Origin: Trachythela sp. YZ-2020
Taxonomy: Eukaryota; Cnidaria; Anthozoa; Malacalcyonacea; Clavulariidae
DNA length: 64,000 bases
Assembly (NCBI GenBank): GCA_016169945.1
Contig: JADLSH010000393.1
Coordinates: 5,287,501-5,351,500 of the forward strand
Reading direction: 5' to 3'
Position 1 is the first letter of the stretch; every line of letters begins with the position of its first letter. The notes beneath the pieces are model-generated. The model was not told where the DNA came from and ran no database searches. It worked only from the letters and a program-made list of their open reading frames with translations. A program made the translations under genes and the position numbers. Shown here in pieces: positions 47,654 to 60,577 of the stretch.

Positions 47654-49120
47654 CTACTTGCAATTCATGCAATACCATGTTTCTGTAGACATAGAATCAA
47701 TACATTCATAAGCACTGTGAAACCACTTATCACAACCATCACAACAAACCATTTGCTCACCAGTGTCCGGCAACCTACAGGGACAATAAATTAAGCAATT
47801 CTCCACTTTTGCAACAGAGCTTGCTGGTCTTCTATGCTTCAATACTGGGAATGGTGTTATCATATGTGTTTCCAAAATCTTGGCAAGGTGTGGTCTGAGC
47901 TCCTCATTGTTAAATACAACAGATGTAGGATCAATATCACTTGCCAAACACGTCAGTATTGCCAGAGCATACAGCCCACAGTCTGATGCACCAGTTTGTT
48001 TAGCAACATTAATGATCTTGACTTGAATCACTTGCTCTTTTCTTCGCACAAGCTGTGATATTATATTAAGTGTTAATGCTGCAGATGAATAGGCTGAGTC
48101 AAAAAGACATATATCATTATTGCCACTGATTTGAAGAGCAGCCCAGTTAGAATCGTTTGGATGGATTATCTATACAATAAGATACAAAAATGAATAAAAA
48201 ATCAATATAATACAACCAGGGAATTATTCAATGAATTTTGCTGTGACACACATCTTATTATGACACAGGTTTGTAATTACAAGATCCTTTTCTTAAAATG
48301 GAAAAGTTATAATAATTAACACTTAATAGTTCATCTAGTATTATAAAATAATGGAATTATTTGGCTAATCCATTGCTAACCTATCAAGTACAATACATAC
48401 TGTTAGTAGTTTCTTTAATTGCATGCTCGGTGTATTACCTGTAATATCATTCCACTCCCATTGCATTTCAGCAGTGATTTCTTCTGCAGCAATGTAGTTT
48501 GAAGTCCCCTACCAATGGAAACTGCATTTTCACCAGATTCTGGAAGGCATCAATGTGCATGTCAGAAAGCTTCTTACCACTAAGGATCTGCTGCAAGTCC
48601 TTTCTTCCGAGCTGGACGTCACCACATATTGACCAACACTCATCAACAGGTGGGTTAGGTTTGGTATCATCGATGACGACTGGCTCATGAGATGTCTTAC
48701 CAGTTTGCTGTTGTATCTTTTGTTGACTAACATTGTTGACTAAACTTTTGACGAAAGACAGGGCAGCCTCGAGACGGCAAGATCGAGTTTTTGCTTGGTC
48801 GAGAGACATGACACTGATTTCATCACATTTGTGGCAGTTTCAATAAATGCTGAGAAACAACAATGGGAAAGAGTGCAGGCGTATAAGCTCACAGGGAGAA
48901 AAACATGTGTTTCTTCAACTTGTTCCAATGAAAACCAGTTCGGATTTCCATCAGGTTGGGTACTATACCACGAACATAGAACACCAATTTTCTTCAAATT
49001 CTCGGAAGTTAGATTTACAGACATCCCACAATACTGCTGAGAACCTTTAGTTTTCTCTAAAAAGAATGAAAACTGCAAAATACGCCCTATCTGCCCTCGT
49101 TCTTGTGATCTAACAAACAC
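47654..49120 (-). pseudogene. Ulp1-like cysteine protease with C-terminal PHD finger
   Basis: An N-terminal segment (49120-48740: ERGQIGRILQFSFFLEK, IGVLCSWYS, HVFLPVSLYACTL) leads into the protease part (WSICGDVQLGRKDLQQIL, LSDMHIDAFQNLVKMQFP). A donor near 48439 and an acceptor at 48170 then join in phase 0. The last exon (48169-47654) continues IIHPNDSNWAALQI, ICLFDSAYSS with the Asp, and AKQTGASDCGLYALA with the Gln and nucleophile Cys. It ends with a PHD finger (CPCRLPDTGEQMVCCDGCDK, WFHSAYEC, WYCMNC). The position where C48 proteases carry the catalytic His (HW) reads NW here. One base is missing near 48508, and another frame change lies near 48750. Ulp1-PHD proteins of this form travel with large DNA transposons in invertebrates. 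Confidence 0.75.
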
Positions 49121-49247
49121 ACAACATTTATCGTTTTGTTCACAGTAGGAACCACATCTGAAACTGTGTGTCTATTGGGTTGTGCATCACAAGTGTATGG
49201 TTGCTTGCTCCTCGATCAGAGGACACTCTTTCTCCTTCTTGCAATAG

Positions 49248-50316
49248 TCACACAGCCATTGTTTTGCTAATGAACACTTTCTTTCCATTTTGATCTACTT
49301 CAACGAAACAGCAATGCTTTTTCTTTGAAGGTTTGTCTTTGGCTTTGGAGTTTGTCGTTGATTTTTCTTCGGCAAAAGTGGAAATGTTCATATCATTGTT
49401 GGTAATCCGCTTAAACGATGATCTAGTTACTTCTGTGAGATGATCACTTAGCCTCTGAAATATTGGAATTGGAGGAAAAGGGAATAATCGAAAAGAGCCT
49501 ATCTTCTCCGGATCATGTGTCGTGTGCACTTCTTGCAAAAGTTCAAACATTGCTCATTCGTAAGTTATTCATCATCCTCAGCGTTGTCAGGGCTTGACAA
49601 GACAGGAGCAGGCGGATTACCCCAGCATTTCGTTTTCTTTAATAATTCTTCCATTCGCTTTTTCGCCATTTCCTTTGCTTCATCTACCACCTTACCGATA
49701 CCTCCGTTGGTGATGTTGTCCATAGTGTGGGGTGTCGAATCTGTGTGGCCGTCCTTCTTCTTGTGAGCTTCCACACAAGGATACTTAATACCTGTCTTGT
49801 CAGCCTCAGCTTCATTGCAAATCTGGATGTGCAATCTATGCATCCTTCTTAAGAGACCTAGCATTCCAAAGTTGATAATTGTGGAGAAAGTGCTGCTCAT
49901 GGTTCGAGCAGCTCTGAATATCTTCTCACATGACTGTGATCCCGACATCCATGGAACAAAACAACCGCTATCAGGTGAGAGTACATCATGAACGGTCAAA
50001 AGAAATGTCTTGCAAATTCTTCTCTGATGCCCAGGAGGAAATTTAAATGGACCATTAGCAGTCGTATCAACAATAGTAGTTCGGGTTATTGGGAAATGTA
50101 GTGTTATGAAATTTTCAATTTCATCTAGGAATTACCTGGTCGATTGCTAACATCCAGATCGAGAATTACATCTAATGTATCGTAACCAGCAGCTTCAAAA
50201 CAGTTTACCACATATTGAGGAAACTTAGCTTTCATTATCACAATTACTTCCGTGGTCTGTAATTCATCACTGACAACAGTTAAAGAAGCGTTGTCAGCTG
50301 AATTTTCAACTTCCAT
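49248..50316 (-). pseudogene. Transposase-like remnant, N- and C-terminal modules fused
   Basis: The ATG at 50316 opens MEVENSADN and a short helical domain (FPQYVVNCFEAAGYDTLDVI). After a one-base shift near 50128 comes DEIENFITLHFP and FKFPPGHQRRICKTF. It then passes straight into what looks like a C-terminal module: MSGSQSCEKIFRAARTMSST, FSTIINFGMLGLLRRMHRLH, IKYPCVEAHKKKDGH. In relatives I remember, a long central transposase core lies between these modules, so it appears to have been deleted. A further ORF (49550-49248) with basic, Lys-rich sequence and VFISKTMAV follows in another frame. It ends just upstream of the Ulp1-PHD segment on the same strand. I cannot name the superfamily. Confidence 0.55.
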
Positions 50317-50854
50317 TCTTATGGATATAAACTCAGTGAATAAAGGTTTTATTAAATATTAATACTAAATTGTGGTCCATTTCATGCCATGGAAAACAAC
50401 TTTGTACATAAAACACATAATTAAATTTAAATGCAAATTACTGGCTTCTATTTGTTCTTGTCATAAACCCATGAAATAGATTACATTTCATATCTACATA
50501 TATTTTAATTGTTCTTATTACTTTTTTCGAAACACTCGCTTCATTTAAAGACAAAACAACTACAGGTTCTTTACATTATATTTTCATTAGCGCGATATGT
50601 CATATGATAATTATCGGAGACCGCGTATTGCACAAATAGTTATTCGGATATCGAACATTTCCGAAGTTGGGACGATGGTGGTCGGCCGTATTGGATATTC
50701 ATATTTTATTATAAGAAGATTGATGTTATTATTGAATGAAGTATTTTCGTACATGTTTATATTTGAAATAAGTTAACGCGCAGACGGACCACAGTAAGTG
50801 CAATACAGTGGGTATTCAATACAGTTGTAACTTGTAGGTATTCAAACTTTTCAG
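50317..50854. other. Region between divergent transposon genes
   Basis: No coding sequence. This separates the minus-strand ATG at 50316 from the plus-strand acceptor at 50854. It could hold a shared promoter or simply be the join of two insertions. No inverted ends were recognised. Confidence 0.4.
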
Positions 50855-52718
50855 ATACAGTCCTACATACAACTAGAACAGAAACATCTGTAACGCTTAT
50901 CAATCCGTCGTTATTAGAACCTGAAACGACATTTAGGCTTTTTCATGAAATATTTCTATTGTTAACAAAGCCAATGCTGGATAAGTTCTTTCGAAATCCA
51001 AATACTGGTAAGCTAAAAGGAGAATTTATATTTGTGGTAGATAATGGCCCAGCTGAGGATCCGTCTAGTCATCTTGTCCAAATGTTAATGGTGAGAATGC
51101 TAAAATTCTTAAACCTTGATAAAGTCATCCAAGTCTCTTTTGCCGAATATCACAGCAAGCGGAATTTTGTGGAACGTATTCACGCTGTGGAAGATAAATT
51201 GCTCGCTCGCCATGGACCATTTTCATCTCATGCCGTTCATAAATAGAGACCTTTAGATTCAGGTTTACCGTAAACCTCTAACTGCCGTGAGTGAGGCTGT
51301 TATAAATTGTTTACAACAAGGACGTTTTGATGACTCATTAAATGTGTTTCGGGCGTTACGAATTCTTCGCTTGTCTTCAATGATGAAGCAAATTTAAAGA
51401 CTTTCCTTTCCTATACGGAAGAGATGAAAGCAGCGTGCAAGTTGTCATATAACCTTAATGAAGATTCGTCTATGCTGAAAGATCTGTCAATGAAAATTTC
51501 GAAGGAAACTATTTTGAAGACTATCAAAGTTTGAACAATTCAGTACCAGGTATCGATTATAGGATGGCGTGGAAAGATAAATACGTCACAGCATTGTGTA
51601 GAGTTGATAACCAATGGTCGGAAAAAGAATTAAATAGATACGCATTCCAGGCAATTCCAGACTATATACGCTGGATAGAAACAGAGGAGAATTACACTAC
51701 CTGGCTTTCGAGCGACTGCAGTTAGAAAATGATATGGAATGGACAAAAACACCAGGACTGTTCAGACCGCACCGACTACTTAATTTACTATTCACGCTCG
51801 CTCAACTCACATCCGCTTGACGATATGTACAAGCACTTTTCCCTTTTTGTATGGCTGCCAGAATCAACAACACGTGACCATTTTAGTGAAAGGCGAACTT
51901 AAATGCACCATGAACTACAAGAAGACAAAGCTATATGCAAAAAATGTAGAGGAGTTGGTGACACTTTGCAAAAAGGAAGGCACATCTACTAAGGGCAAGA
52001 AGTGGCAGCTGGTTGAACGTCTTGTGCAAAAATGGGAAGCTGATATCCCTGAAGATTACTTTCCAAACTATGATGGAGATTTAAACAAGGTTGCAAACAC
52101 AGTGACTGAATTGCGAAAGTACCCTGTAGCACGGTTGCATTATATTCTCAACCATCACGGAATTAAAACATGCGGCATCAAAGAAGAATTGATTCTACGG
52201 TTACTACTTGTGCGTCAGAATAGATATTGTGTTTTAATGGAGAAGAGGCAGAACTAATGAGGACAATGTCGTTAGCAAAGGGGATTATACTGCAACAGAA
52301 AAGGAAAATAATACTTCATCCTCGCTATGTAATAAGAAAAATAACGTACACAAAAACAAAGTGCAATAACAACCTATATGTTCCACAAAACATAAATTTT
52401 CAGACTCTTCAAGACGATTTTAACTAACTTAAGGACTACATCGTAAATTTACAAAATAAGATTGTTAATGATAACAGTCCAAGCAGCAATTCGGACGACT
52501 ACGAAGAATACTTTTGTATTGGAAAGAGGCTTAAAGTAAAATGGAACAAAGAAGAGCTGGGAGACAGTGGTTGGACACAAGGCTGGTACTCTGCCCAAGT
52601 ACAAGAAAGACATGTTGAAGATGATCCTATTAAAGTTGTTTACTTTTCTGAACCTAAATGTGTATACACCAGTTGTGTTTCAGAGTATCTGGCATTAGGA
52701 AAATTGAAGATAGCGTAA
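50855..52718 (+). pseudogene. DDE integrase-like transposase with SAP repeats and SH3/Tudor-like C-terminus
   Basis: After a TTTTCAG acceptor the frame reads INPSLLEPETTFRLFHEIF and FIFVVDNGPAEDPSSHLVQM, then VSFAEYHSKRNFVERIHAVE. The Asp of VDNGP and the Glu of FVER, about 45 residues apart, look like the last two residues of a DDE triad; the first Asp would be upstream. A downstream frame (51817-52257) has two SAP-like motifs (NVEELVTLCKKEGTSTKGKK; VARLHYILNHHGIKTCGIKE). A last segment (52490-52718) has CIGKRLKVKWNKEELGDSGW, TQGWYSAQVQERHVEDDPIK and VVYFSEPKCVY, resembling a small beta-barrel (SH3/Tudor-like). Several stops and shifts (51246, 51410-51530, 51725, 52427) show decay. The start exon is missing. 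Confidence 0.6.
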
Positions 52719-54699
52719 TGTATTTTGTTTCGGTAGGACTTGACTTATAGGCCATTATTTGACTCAAACAATACATAAAGTATATCTACCTCTACTAACA
52801 TCTAATAGGTTGTAAAATAGACAGGTCTAGTACAACGTGAAATAGTTTTAATGAAGAACTTTGTTGAATAACGAATTTAAACATGAAAAAATATTTGCCA
52901 TTTTTGTATCAAGATTTACGAGGTACGTAGTTCATGTTGGAGGTTCCTGTTTTCATCTCAAGGTCATATAAACTTAAGCCCTGGTTTCCATTCGGTCGTA
53001 ACTGTCATGTTCTATGATGTGAAATAGTCTACTATATATATCTAGGTTTTCCACATAATTTAAGATACATAACATTAAACAAGTACAGTACTATATATGG
53101 CTGGGTGTCGGCAACAGCAAAGCCAATTACAGCGGTCCTGTTAAAATTTTGTGTGGTCAATGCAAATCAGTCTTTACGGATTGTAGAAATATATCTGCAC
53201 ACTATTACATTGGTCACCTTAACATTTTCAAATGAAAACCAGGGTTTATTCACTCCTCCACTTCAAGAGGCTATAACCTGGCATTAGTCAGTCAGATGAA
53301 AGGTCTCTACTTAATCAACAAAAAAATTTGTATATTTTTTTATATTTGTTGTCTGTAATCACAAAGCCCCTGAAATTTCCAGTTCCATGTAGTCCTCGTT
53401 TCGACCCCCACCCACTGGAAATTTAAGCAATAAATATACAAGTTGTAACCACCCCCCTCCCCACCCACTGGAATTTCGAGCGTAAAATATGAGTTTTGAC
53501 CATAGGTGGTGGTAGATCTGAACTATTGGGGGGGGAGGGGGTCTTATAGTGTATCACCCAAGGCACTTCCAACATACGGGGAGCCTGGGAGAATCCTCCC
53601 CCGGAAAAGCCTGGGAGAATCCTCCCCCGGAAAATTTTGAAATCTAGTACCTCTGAAACTGCCTTTCCTGCATTCTGTGGGGAGAATTTCATGGAAATTT
53701 CAATGTTACAAGCTTTTATCTCCAGTACTAAAAACATTAAAGTTCAATAATCTGATATTCAACATTTGTTATATAAACATATTTAATTGGAAGACTGAAA
53801 TAAGGGGGAAGGGGGGGGGGCTTAGGGTTTTGACCCCCTACCCACTGGAATTTATAGCATTAAATATATGAGTTTTGACCCCCACTCACTGGAATTTCCA
53901 GCATAAAATATATGAGTTTTGACCCCCACCCACTAGAATTTCCAGCGTAAAATATGGGAGGCAACCCCTGGAATTTCCAAGGTCCTCAACAGGGGGTGTA
54001 CGGACATTAAATGCAATATGCCATTTCTTACCTTGACCTTCGTCCTGAGATAGTTCAACTGTTCACTGTTTCACTGTTTAGTTTTCCTTCAGAAATAGAA
54101 CCGCTAAATTTTGAAGCATTCTTTGATTTCTTTCCAGTCTATCCATAGGTCTATCTTTGTATTTCCATGTTTTTATATGGATTAACGACATTTTGTCAAT
54201 CCATGTTGAATTTAAGATCTAGCCTGAGAACAGGCAAAATTGAATGATATAATGGCCTTGCAGAACATTACATCATTGCATTGTAAGCCACTTGCTGATT
54301 GGCTATCAATTTAAATAAGCTTGTCGCTGAATGGCTATAAGCTAACAGCTAACAACACGATGGCAATATATCTGCATTCGCAGATACAATAAACGATTGT
54401 TATTGATTATGTGAGTATGTACAAAGGCACAAACATTTTAGATAAGTTTGCATTAATTGTTCTTTTTGTCAGTTTAAGTTCCTTTCACAAAATGCATAAT
54501 ATGTCTCGCCCCAACCATAACAGATGATAAGGAAATGTGATCTTGTAGATTTTGACAGTAAACCAATTAAACCATTTATTTTACGTCAAAGATCAAATAA
54601 CCGTGGCAAAATATGCATTCAACATACATAATTATTGCAAATCTTTCCTATCTTAAACTTGCCTGAATTGCGCTACTTTAACAAGCATAATTTAAAATA
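52719..54699. other. Intergenic with a short-repeat cluster
   Basis: No gene seen. At 53386-53990 the phrase 'gacccccacccactggaatt' with 'tccagcataaaatatatgag' is repeated about six times at spacings near 48 bp, interrupted by a block where 'gggagaatcctcccccggaa' occurs twice (53588-53637). Confidence 0.6.
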
Positions 54700-55330
54700 C
54701 ATATTGAAATATTATAACTATGTACAGAACTATTATGACTTCGGCTAGGGCGTCTCCTATTGTTATTTGACTAATCAACTGTCATACTTTTTACTACCAG
54801 CCATTATAAACGAGTTCGCAAACCGTTTCGTTTTCGCCAGCAATATTTCAAAAGTTATTTTCTTTCGTAGATGGTAATTTGTGTTCGTATTGTACTTAGG
54901 TAATAGACAGTACAGATTAGAATTACTATGATTAGCGATTTGTTCTAATAGTTTCATCGTCAGCATTTCATGGCGTTGGCTGATGGTTTCCAGTTTCGTT
55001 GTATCCAGAGCTTCTTGATAGGAGTAATTCGGTAATATTATGGCTAACGCTCTCTTTTGAATTTTCTCCAAGTCTTGTTGAAGGTACTTTGGAAGAGCAT
55101 GATGGAATAAGGGACAAGCATAATCAATGGATGCATGCACAATAATATGCAACAATATCTTCTGCAGGAACATTAGCTCGTTTCAGTTGGATGAGAAAGT
55201 ACAATCTACATGCCAAGTACAATCTACGTACAATCTCACTTCCTCTATATGGTCATTCCACGATAATTTGTTGTTATTGTCACTCCTAGCAACTTGGCTT
55301 TGGGTACTTTTTATCAATTGGGAAAGAATT
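54700..55330 (-). mobile_element. LINE C-terminal remnant, minus strand
   Basis: One frame (55173-54775) reads ASIDYACPLFHHALPKYL and LEKIQKRALAIILPNYSYQE, the conserved segment after the RT thumb. Upstream in other frames are KLLGVTITTNLSWNDHIEEV (about 55290-55230) and LKRANVPAEDIVAYY. The RT active site is absent and frames change at least twice. It is a different LINE family from the plus-strand copy at 4.4-6.3 kb, judging by the C-terminal wording. Confidence 0.75.
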
Positions 55331-55710
55331 CGCAATACACCTTTTTATTCTCTTCTTCAATGTCTGCAATAATCCCCGCGCTGTGCAAGGGTACTAATTC
55401 CGCTTGGATATTTACGCCTGGGTATGTGAAAACATTGTGGAAGGCAAAGTCGTCCGCCATTTTTTTTTGTCACGGACGGGACTCAACCTTTTTGTAAGTT
55501 ATGTGCATGCGCAAGTTAAAACCGAGAGAAAACAGGTAACTAGCAACATCATGATTGGCTAAGACAATGATTTATGTTACGTCAGAAATTTAACTGTCAT
55601 TTCGTAAACTTTTTTAAAAAGTTTACAGTATATTTCCAATCCATTCACACTAAAATTTCATGAAGAAATATCGACAAAAATTTCAAAACAACCACATTTA
55701 AAAAAAGAAA

Positions 55711-58700
55711 ATGCCGAGTAGCAAAAAGAAGAAAGAGCAAGACAAAAACGAAAAAGATACAGACGGAGAAAGACTTGCAAAACTAAGTGAAAAAAGACGA
55801 GGAGAGGAAAAGCAGTATCGGTTGGCAAAGCATAGGGCTGCACACAAATGAAGGACTGAAGCGAGTACAAGCGAGGAAAGGAAACACCAGAACAAAGAGA
55901 ATGTCGGTTGGCAAAGCGTAGGGCTGCATACAGAAGGGCTGAAGCAAGTACAGGCGAGGAAAGGGAGAAGCAGAGAGAAGAAAATAGGGTTTATATAGCG
56001 TTCAAAATGAAATGCACAGTTTTCATTTAGATCAGGAAAGTTTAGAGCATCGACAGTGTACAATTTGTAAAGAAGCTTGGCTGACACGACAGAACTTGAC
56101 ATCAAAGACATATATTTGTTACCGTGTAAAAGAGACAAGAAAACACCCAAGAATTTCAGTGCTGAGAATGACATGGACCCAGGAGTTATTCCTGAACAGT
56201 TAAGAGGTTTGACACAGGTAGAAGAAATGTTCATTTCAAGGGTTTGCCCTATTATGAGAGTGTATAGAAAACATGGTGGGCAGAGGGGGTATAAGGGCAT
56301 GTACTGAACTACCCCAAGATATTCAAAGTTTCTTGCATAGGTTGCCAGCACATGTAGCTGACTTGCCTGTTATGATTGTGAGAAGACACGGTGCTGACGA
56401 CACACATAGAGATTTCACTGTGCGTCGACACAGAGTTATGGAGGCTATACTATGGTTGAAGACAAAACAATCCATTTTTCAAAGACATTGAAATTGATTG
56501 GGATGTTATCCAAAGTTTACCAGAAAATGGTATACCAGATGAGCTAAGGTATGTTGTTGATGAAAATGAACTTTCAGTTTCAGTTCATGTTGATAATGAG
56601 GGGCCTCCCAAAGACCCTGTAATGAGTGCTAATGCTAGTGTTGAAGAATTAGTTTTAGGAAATGGTAGTACATCATTTATTCCTATGCGTCAAAGACAGA
56701 GAAAAGACAATGCAGCTATCCAAGATGCATTAAATGAGGTTGATCCCTTAGACTGGCCATCTACTGAAGGTAATGTAGTCAATTAATTTAAAACAGATGG
56801 TTTGGCTACTATGGCATTTCCAACATTGTTTCCTTATGGGAAAGGTGACCCAACAAATATGGCGAGACAGCATGGTATAACATTAACAGAGGCATTCAAA
56901 CATTTAATGAAGTTTGCTGAGAAACTGGCAAATAGTAAGTTTGAATGGAGGTTTGCTTCTCACCCACGGTTTCCTTATTGGGCATTCAATATGAAACAGC
57001 GTCATCAGTTGTTGTCACAAGCTAATATTTACTTGCATCAACATCCTGCTGATGCAAACATGACAATGGAAAAATTTAAGGAGATGGTTAATTCCATGAA
57101 TGTAAATCAGATGATCAACAGGTTGCAACACTATGTGTCTAAAATTCAAGGTACGAATCAGTATTGGTATCAGAGGCTACAGGAATTGTTAGCCTTGATT
57201 GAACAAAACGGCTGCCCAACTTTTTTCTTTGCATTTAGCGCAGCCGACAGTCTTTGGCTTTGGCTTAGTGGTGTCTTAGATGCTGAATAGTTTTGGTATC
57301 GATTAGAGTATCAGGCGAGGGGAAGTATTCATGTACACGGATGTGCAAAGTAAAAAATGACCCTGATATTAGATTATTACATAATTGTGCATGTATTGCA
57401 GTGCTGGAGAATGAGACAAGCAGACATGAAATGTCACAATATTCTTTTGATTTCCTTTTCCAGGATGTTCTCAGAGAGGGCGAAGATGCTGAGAAGGTGT
57501 TAATACGGTAAGAACCAATTGTTTTACATACTATTGTGATGTACATAAGTTCAATATTTTCAGTTATTAAAATAATTTGAATTTCAATAGTGATAAATAT
57601 AGACAGATAATGTTAATGCCTGCCAGTATGTGTTAATTAGTATGTAATTTTGAATGGTGTTATTACGTAAAAGTGCAGTTCAATGCTATGAAACAATTAC
57701 ATGACAAATTTTTCAGCCCAGGCCATTCACTCATCCATGTAAATGGGCAGGCTATGTTACTATACATTGATATATCAAAACACTCACCAAACTAATGTTC
57801 AGGTAACTTATATTCTTTCTATTTGGAAAAGATTTGCCAAAGGTTTCCTTTATGATCTATATTTATTATGTTCAATGTTGTGTAGTGTAAATATTTCTAA
57901 AACCTTTGAAATGTTGCAAATCAGAGGTTGCAAATATGACTTCCTTAGAATTTTCATGTCCTTCAATTTTTTCAGTTCAAAATTTCCAAGGAATTTGTAA
58001 GGATTTCTTTGAAATCTAAGGAATTGGGAATGTGAAATTGAAAAATTATAAAGTACTGATGATCACTGAGTGTACATGTGAAGTATTTGTGGTTTTCGGA
58101 TTTCTTTAATCCCTCTAATCATGTAAAAAACCTGCCGATCTTGTTACAGTAGAAACAAAGAGTGAGTGGAGTAGAGGACATCATATTTCAAACTATGTTC
58201 ATTTATATATTTTTCTGATTAACAGGTATGCTGACTGACTGGTGACAACAGTGAACAAAGACCTGCCAGATGAACACTGGAGGGCACCAGACCCTCGCCC
58301 ATCTGCTGTAAGAGACACATCAGTCGAGAACTGTGATAATGACTATCACAGGTTAGTTAATACTGTAGAAAGGCATACAAGATGAAGTCCAGCCTATTGT
58401 TTGAGGAAGAAAAGATTGGATCTACCTGCAGAATGCAGATTTGGTTTCCAAAAACCATTACAAGTTGCAACAGCACTAACTTACAAGGTTGTAGGTAAGA
58501 AGAATAAGTCTATATAGTCTGAATTGCATACCAAACGAAATGACGAACGACTTAATTCGCATTACAGGGTCATGCTTGAAAATTGGCAGGCCAATGTGGA
58601 TTTGCAGATAATTGTAGATGGGAAGGCATGTGCAAGATACATGGTCAAGTATGCTGCGAAAGGAGAACCAAGATCAAAATCTGCCTCTGAAATACTAAAA

Positions 58701-58811
58701 GTGTCTGTATCCTCATTACAGAATGATGACCAAGTATCTTCAGCCATCAAGAAAGCTATGATCCAAGTAGCTGGAGATAGAGATATGGCAGCCCAAGAAA
58801 CAGCACATTAG
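55711..58811 (+). pseudogene. Helitron Rep N-terminal and HUH region
   Basis: ATG at 55711 opens a basic Lys/Glu-rich segment (MPSSKKKKEQDKNEKD). A second copy of the RLAKHRAAHKR-type phrase occurs 110 bp later in another frame. Then come a conserved pre-Rep segment ([39 protein letters not shown]) and the Helitron_like_N domain (ATMAFPTLFPYGKGDPTNMA, GTNQYWYQRLQELLALIEQN, GCPTFFFAFSAADSLW). The HUH motif IHVHG is at 57327-57341 (His codons at 57330 and 57336) in EYQARGSIHVHGCAK. The Tyr-containing ARYMVKYAAKGEPRSKSA is at about 58630-58680. Stops and shifts occur at 55851, 56488, 56780, 57288 and in 57512-58523, where no Rep sequence is readable. Confidence 0.85.
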
Positions 58812-58818
58812 TCTGCCA

Positions 58819-60577
58819 TTGGTAGGCTGCACATATAGTTTTGTTACTATTTCTTTAGAAAACAGCAGGAAGGTTATTCTTGATGCAGAAAATGAAGGAG
58901 ACGGGGTACTTCAGAAATCTGTTGTAGAAGATTATGGAGAGCGCACAGGAGTGAGGAGTAGGTATACTGGGTTGTATCAATTGAAGTTGATACATCAAAG
59001 TCAGAGGTGAGTTCAGAACATTTCCAAAAGTTACAGCTTATCCCGGTGGTCCTAATTTTGGAAAATACTGTAGGTATCAGCTTATAAAGTTTAAGCCATG
59101 GGAAGGTAGCGCGTCAAAAGCTTGGGATAATCAGGATGAGAGTGATGAGATGTTTATTAACACCTACTATTTGTTTCTTCAGATTGAGTTTGCTGAAGAG
59201 AATGTATGTAGGTATTCTGTTGAATCAGAAATGGTTCATGCTGCACATTCTGGTCAAATATATGAAAATGATCGGAGTGATGATGAAAGTGAAATTGATC
59301 CTACTGACGAGGAGGAAGTTGACGATTGGATAGAATCAACCAACGTTATGATGAAGCGGGTAATGGGATGTTGAGCAGGGAAGCAGTTGACTGGTTTGAG
59401 GCGGTAAGATCTGTTCCTACAGATTTGCGAAAGGAATCTCCAGGATGGATATATCAACAGAGAAAGGATGCTGAGGAACTTGGTCATCATGGATACCGAC
59501 AAGATGGTCAACAACATGTTGTTGATCTGGAGACTGAATGAAAAACAACGACTGGCTTTTGACATTATCACCTCTCAGACTGGTGATAATCCTGTTCATA
59601 TGATTGTCTGTGGGACAGCCGGAACAGGTAAGACGTACTTAATTAGTGCTGTGAAACAAGTATTAGGTGATCAGTGTATTATTATAGCAACCACTGGGAT
59701 TGGAGCCTTTAGTATTAATGGTCAAATGCTACATTCTCCTGTTCAACTTTCTATTCGTGAATATAGGGAATTGCAGGGCGATTCTTTGCACCGACTACAA
59801 CTGAGACTACAAGAGGTGTCTGATCATTGACGAAATTGGGCACAAAATGCTATCATGGCTGGACAACAGACTACGTGCTGGCACTGGAAAGGAAGACGTC
59901 CCTATTGGTGGTATGTCAATAATTTTAATGGGTGATTTTGGTCAATTACCACCTGTAGGTGATAGGCCAATGTACATTACTGGTAACGGTTCAGTAATAA
60001 GTGACCATGGTCACAGTATGTATCTGATATTTGATTCTGTAATAATTTTAGAGCAGGTTATGCGTCAGGCTGGTGAAGACCCAGAGGCAATTGCATTTAG
60101 AGCATTATTGATGAGAATGCTAAATGGTCAAGTTACAGAGGATGACTGGAAAATATTGTTGGACCTTTCAATGACCAATATACCAATGGATCAGTTTACC
60201 GATGCTATCCGATTGTATTTTGACAAAAAGAGTGTCGCTGAACACAATTATGAAAAGCTATTAGCGATTGGACAACCTATGGCAAAAATTCAAGCGAGAC
60301 ATTCTGGTCATGGGGCAAGCGCAGTGACATCTGAAGATGCGGGGGATAAGACACAGTTCTGCTTTTGTCCACCAAAGCAGCAGTAATGCTGATGTACTTG
60401 TCAAGACAACAAGTTCCATTGAGGTTGAGGTATGCAATGACTATTCATAAATCTCAAGGACAGACACTAACAAAAGCTGTTGTTGATTTAGGTAAAGGAG
60501 AAAAAGTTCAAAAGCGATTGGACAACCTATGGCAAAAATTCAAGCGAGACATTCTGGTCATGGGGCAAGCGCAGTGA
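58819..60577 (+). pseudogene. Helitron PIF1-like helicase region
   Basis: A linker (FPKVTAYPGGPNFGKYCRYQ; YLFLQIEFAEENVCRYSVES) leads to the helicase. It shows LNEKQRLAFDIITSQTGDNP, Walker A in CGTAGTGKTYLI (about 59608-59643), Walker B in CLIIDEIGHKMLSWL after a frame change near 59825, and motif III in LMGDFGQLPPVGDRP. Motif VI, RYAMTIHKSQGQTLTKAVVD, is at about 60430-60490. The segment between motif V and the conserved QVPLRL phrase is shortened, and the last codons are produced by a duplicated piece (KRLDNLWQKFKRD). Frame changes near 59040, 59370-59500, 59825 and 60380 prevent expression of a full protein. Confidence 0.87.

Noticed and set aside
53423..53871. Short ORFs over the 'cccactggaatt' repeats
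   Set aside because: Products of low-complexity repeats on both strands with no family resemblance.
55698..56351. 217-codon minus-strand ORF rich in Ser, Phe and Leu
   Set aside because: It is the antisense shadow of the Helitron Rep N-terminal region, which has recognisable sense motifs.
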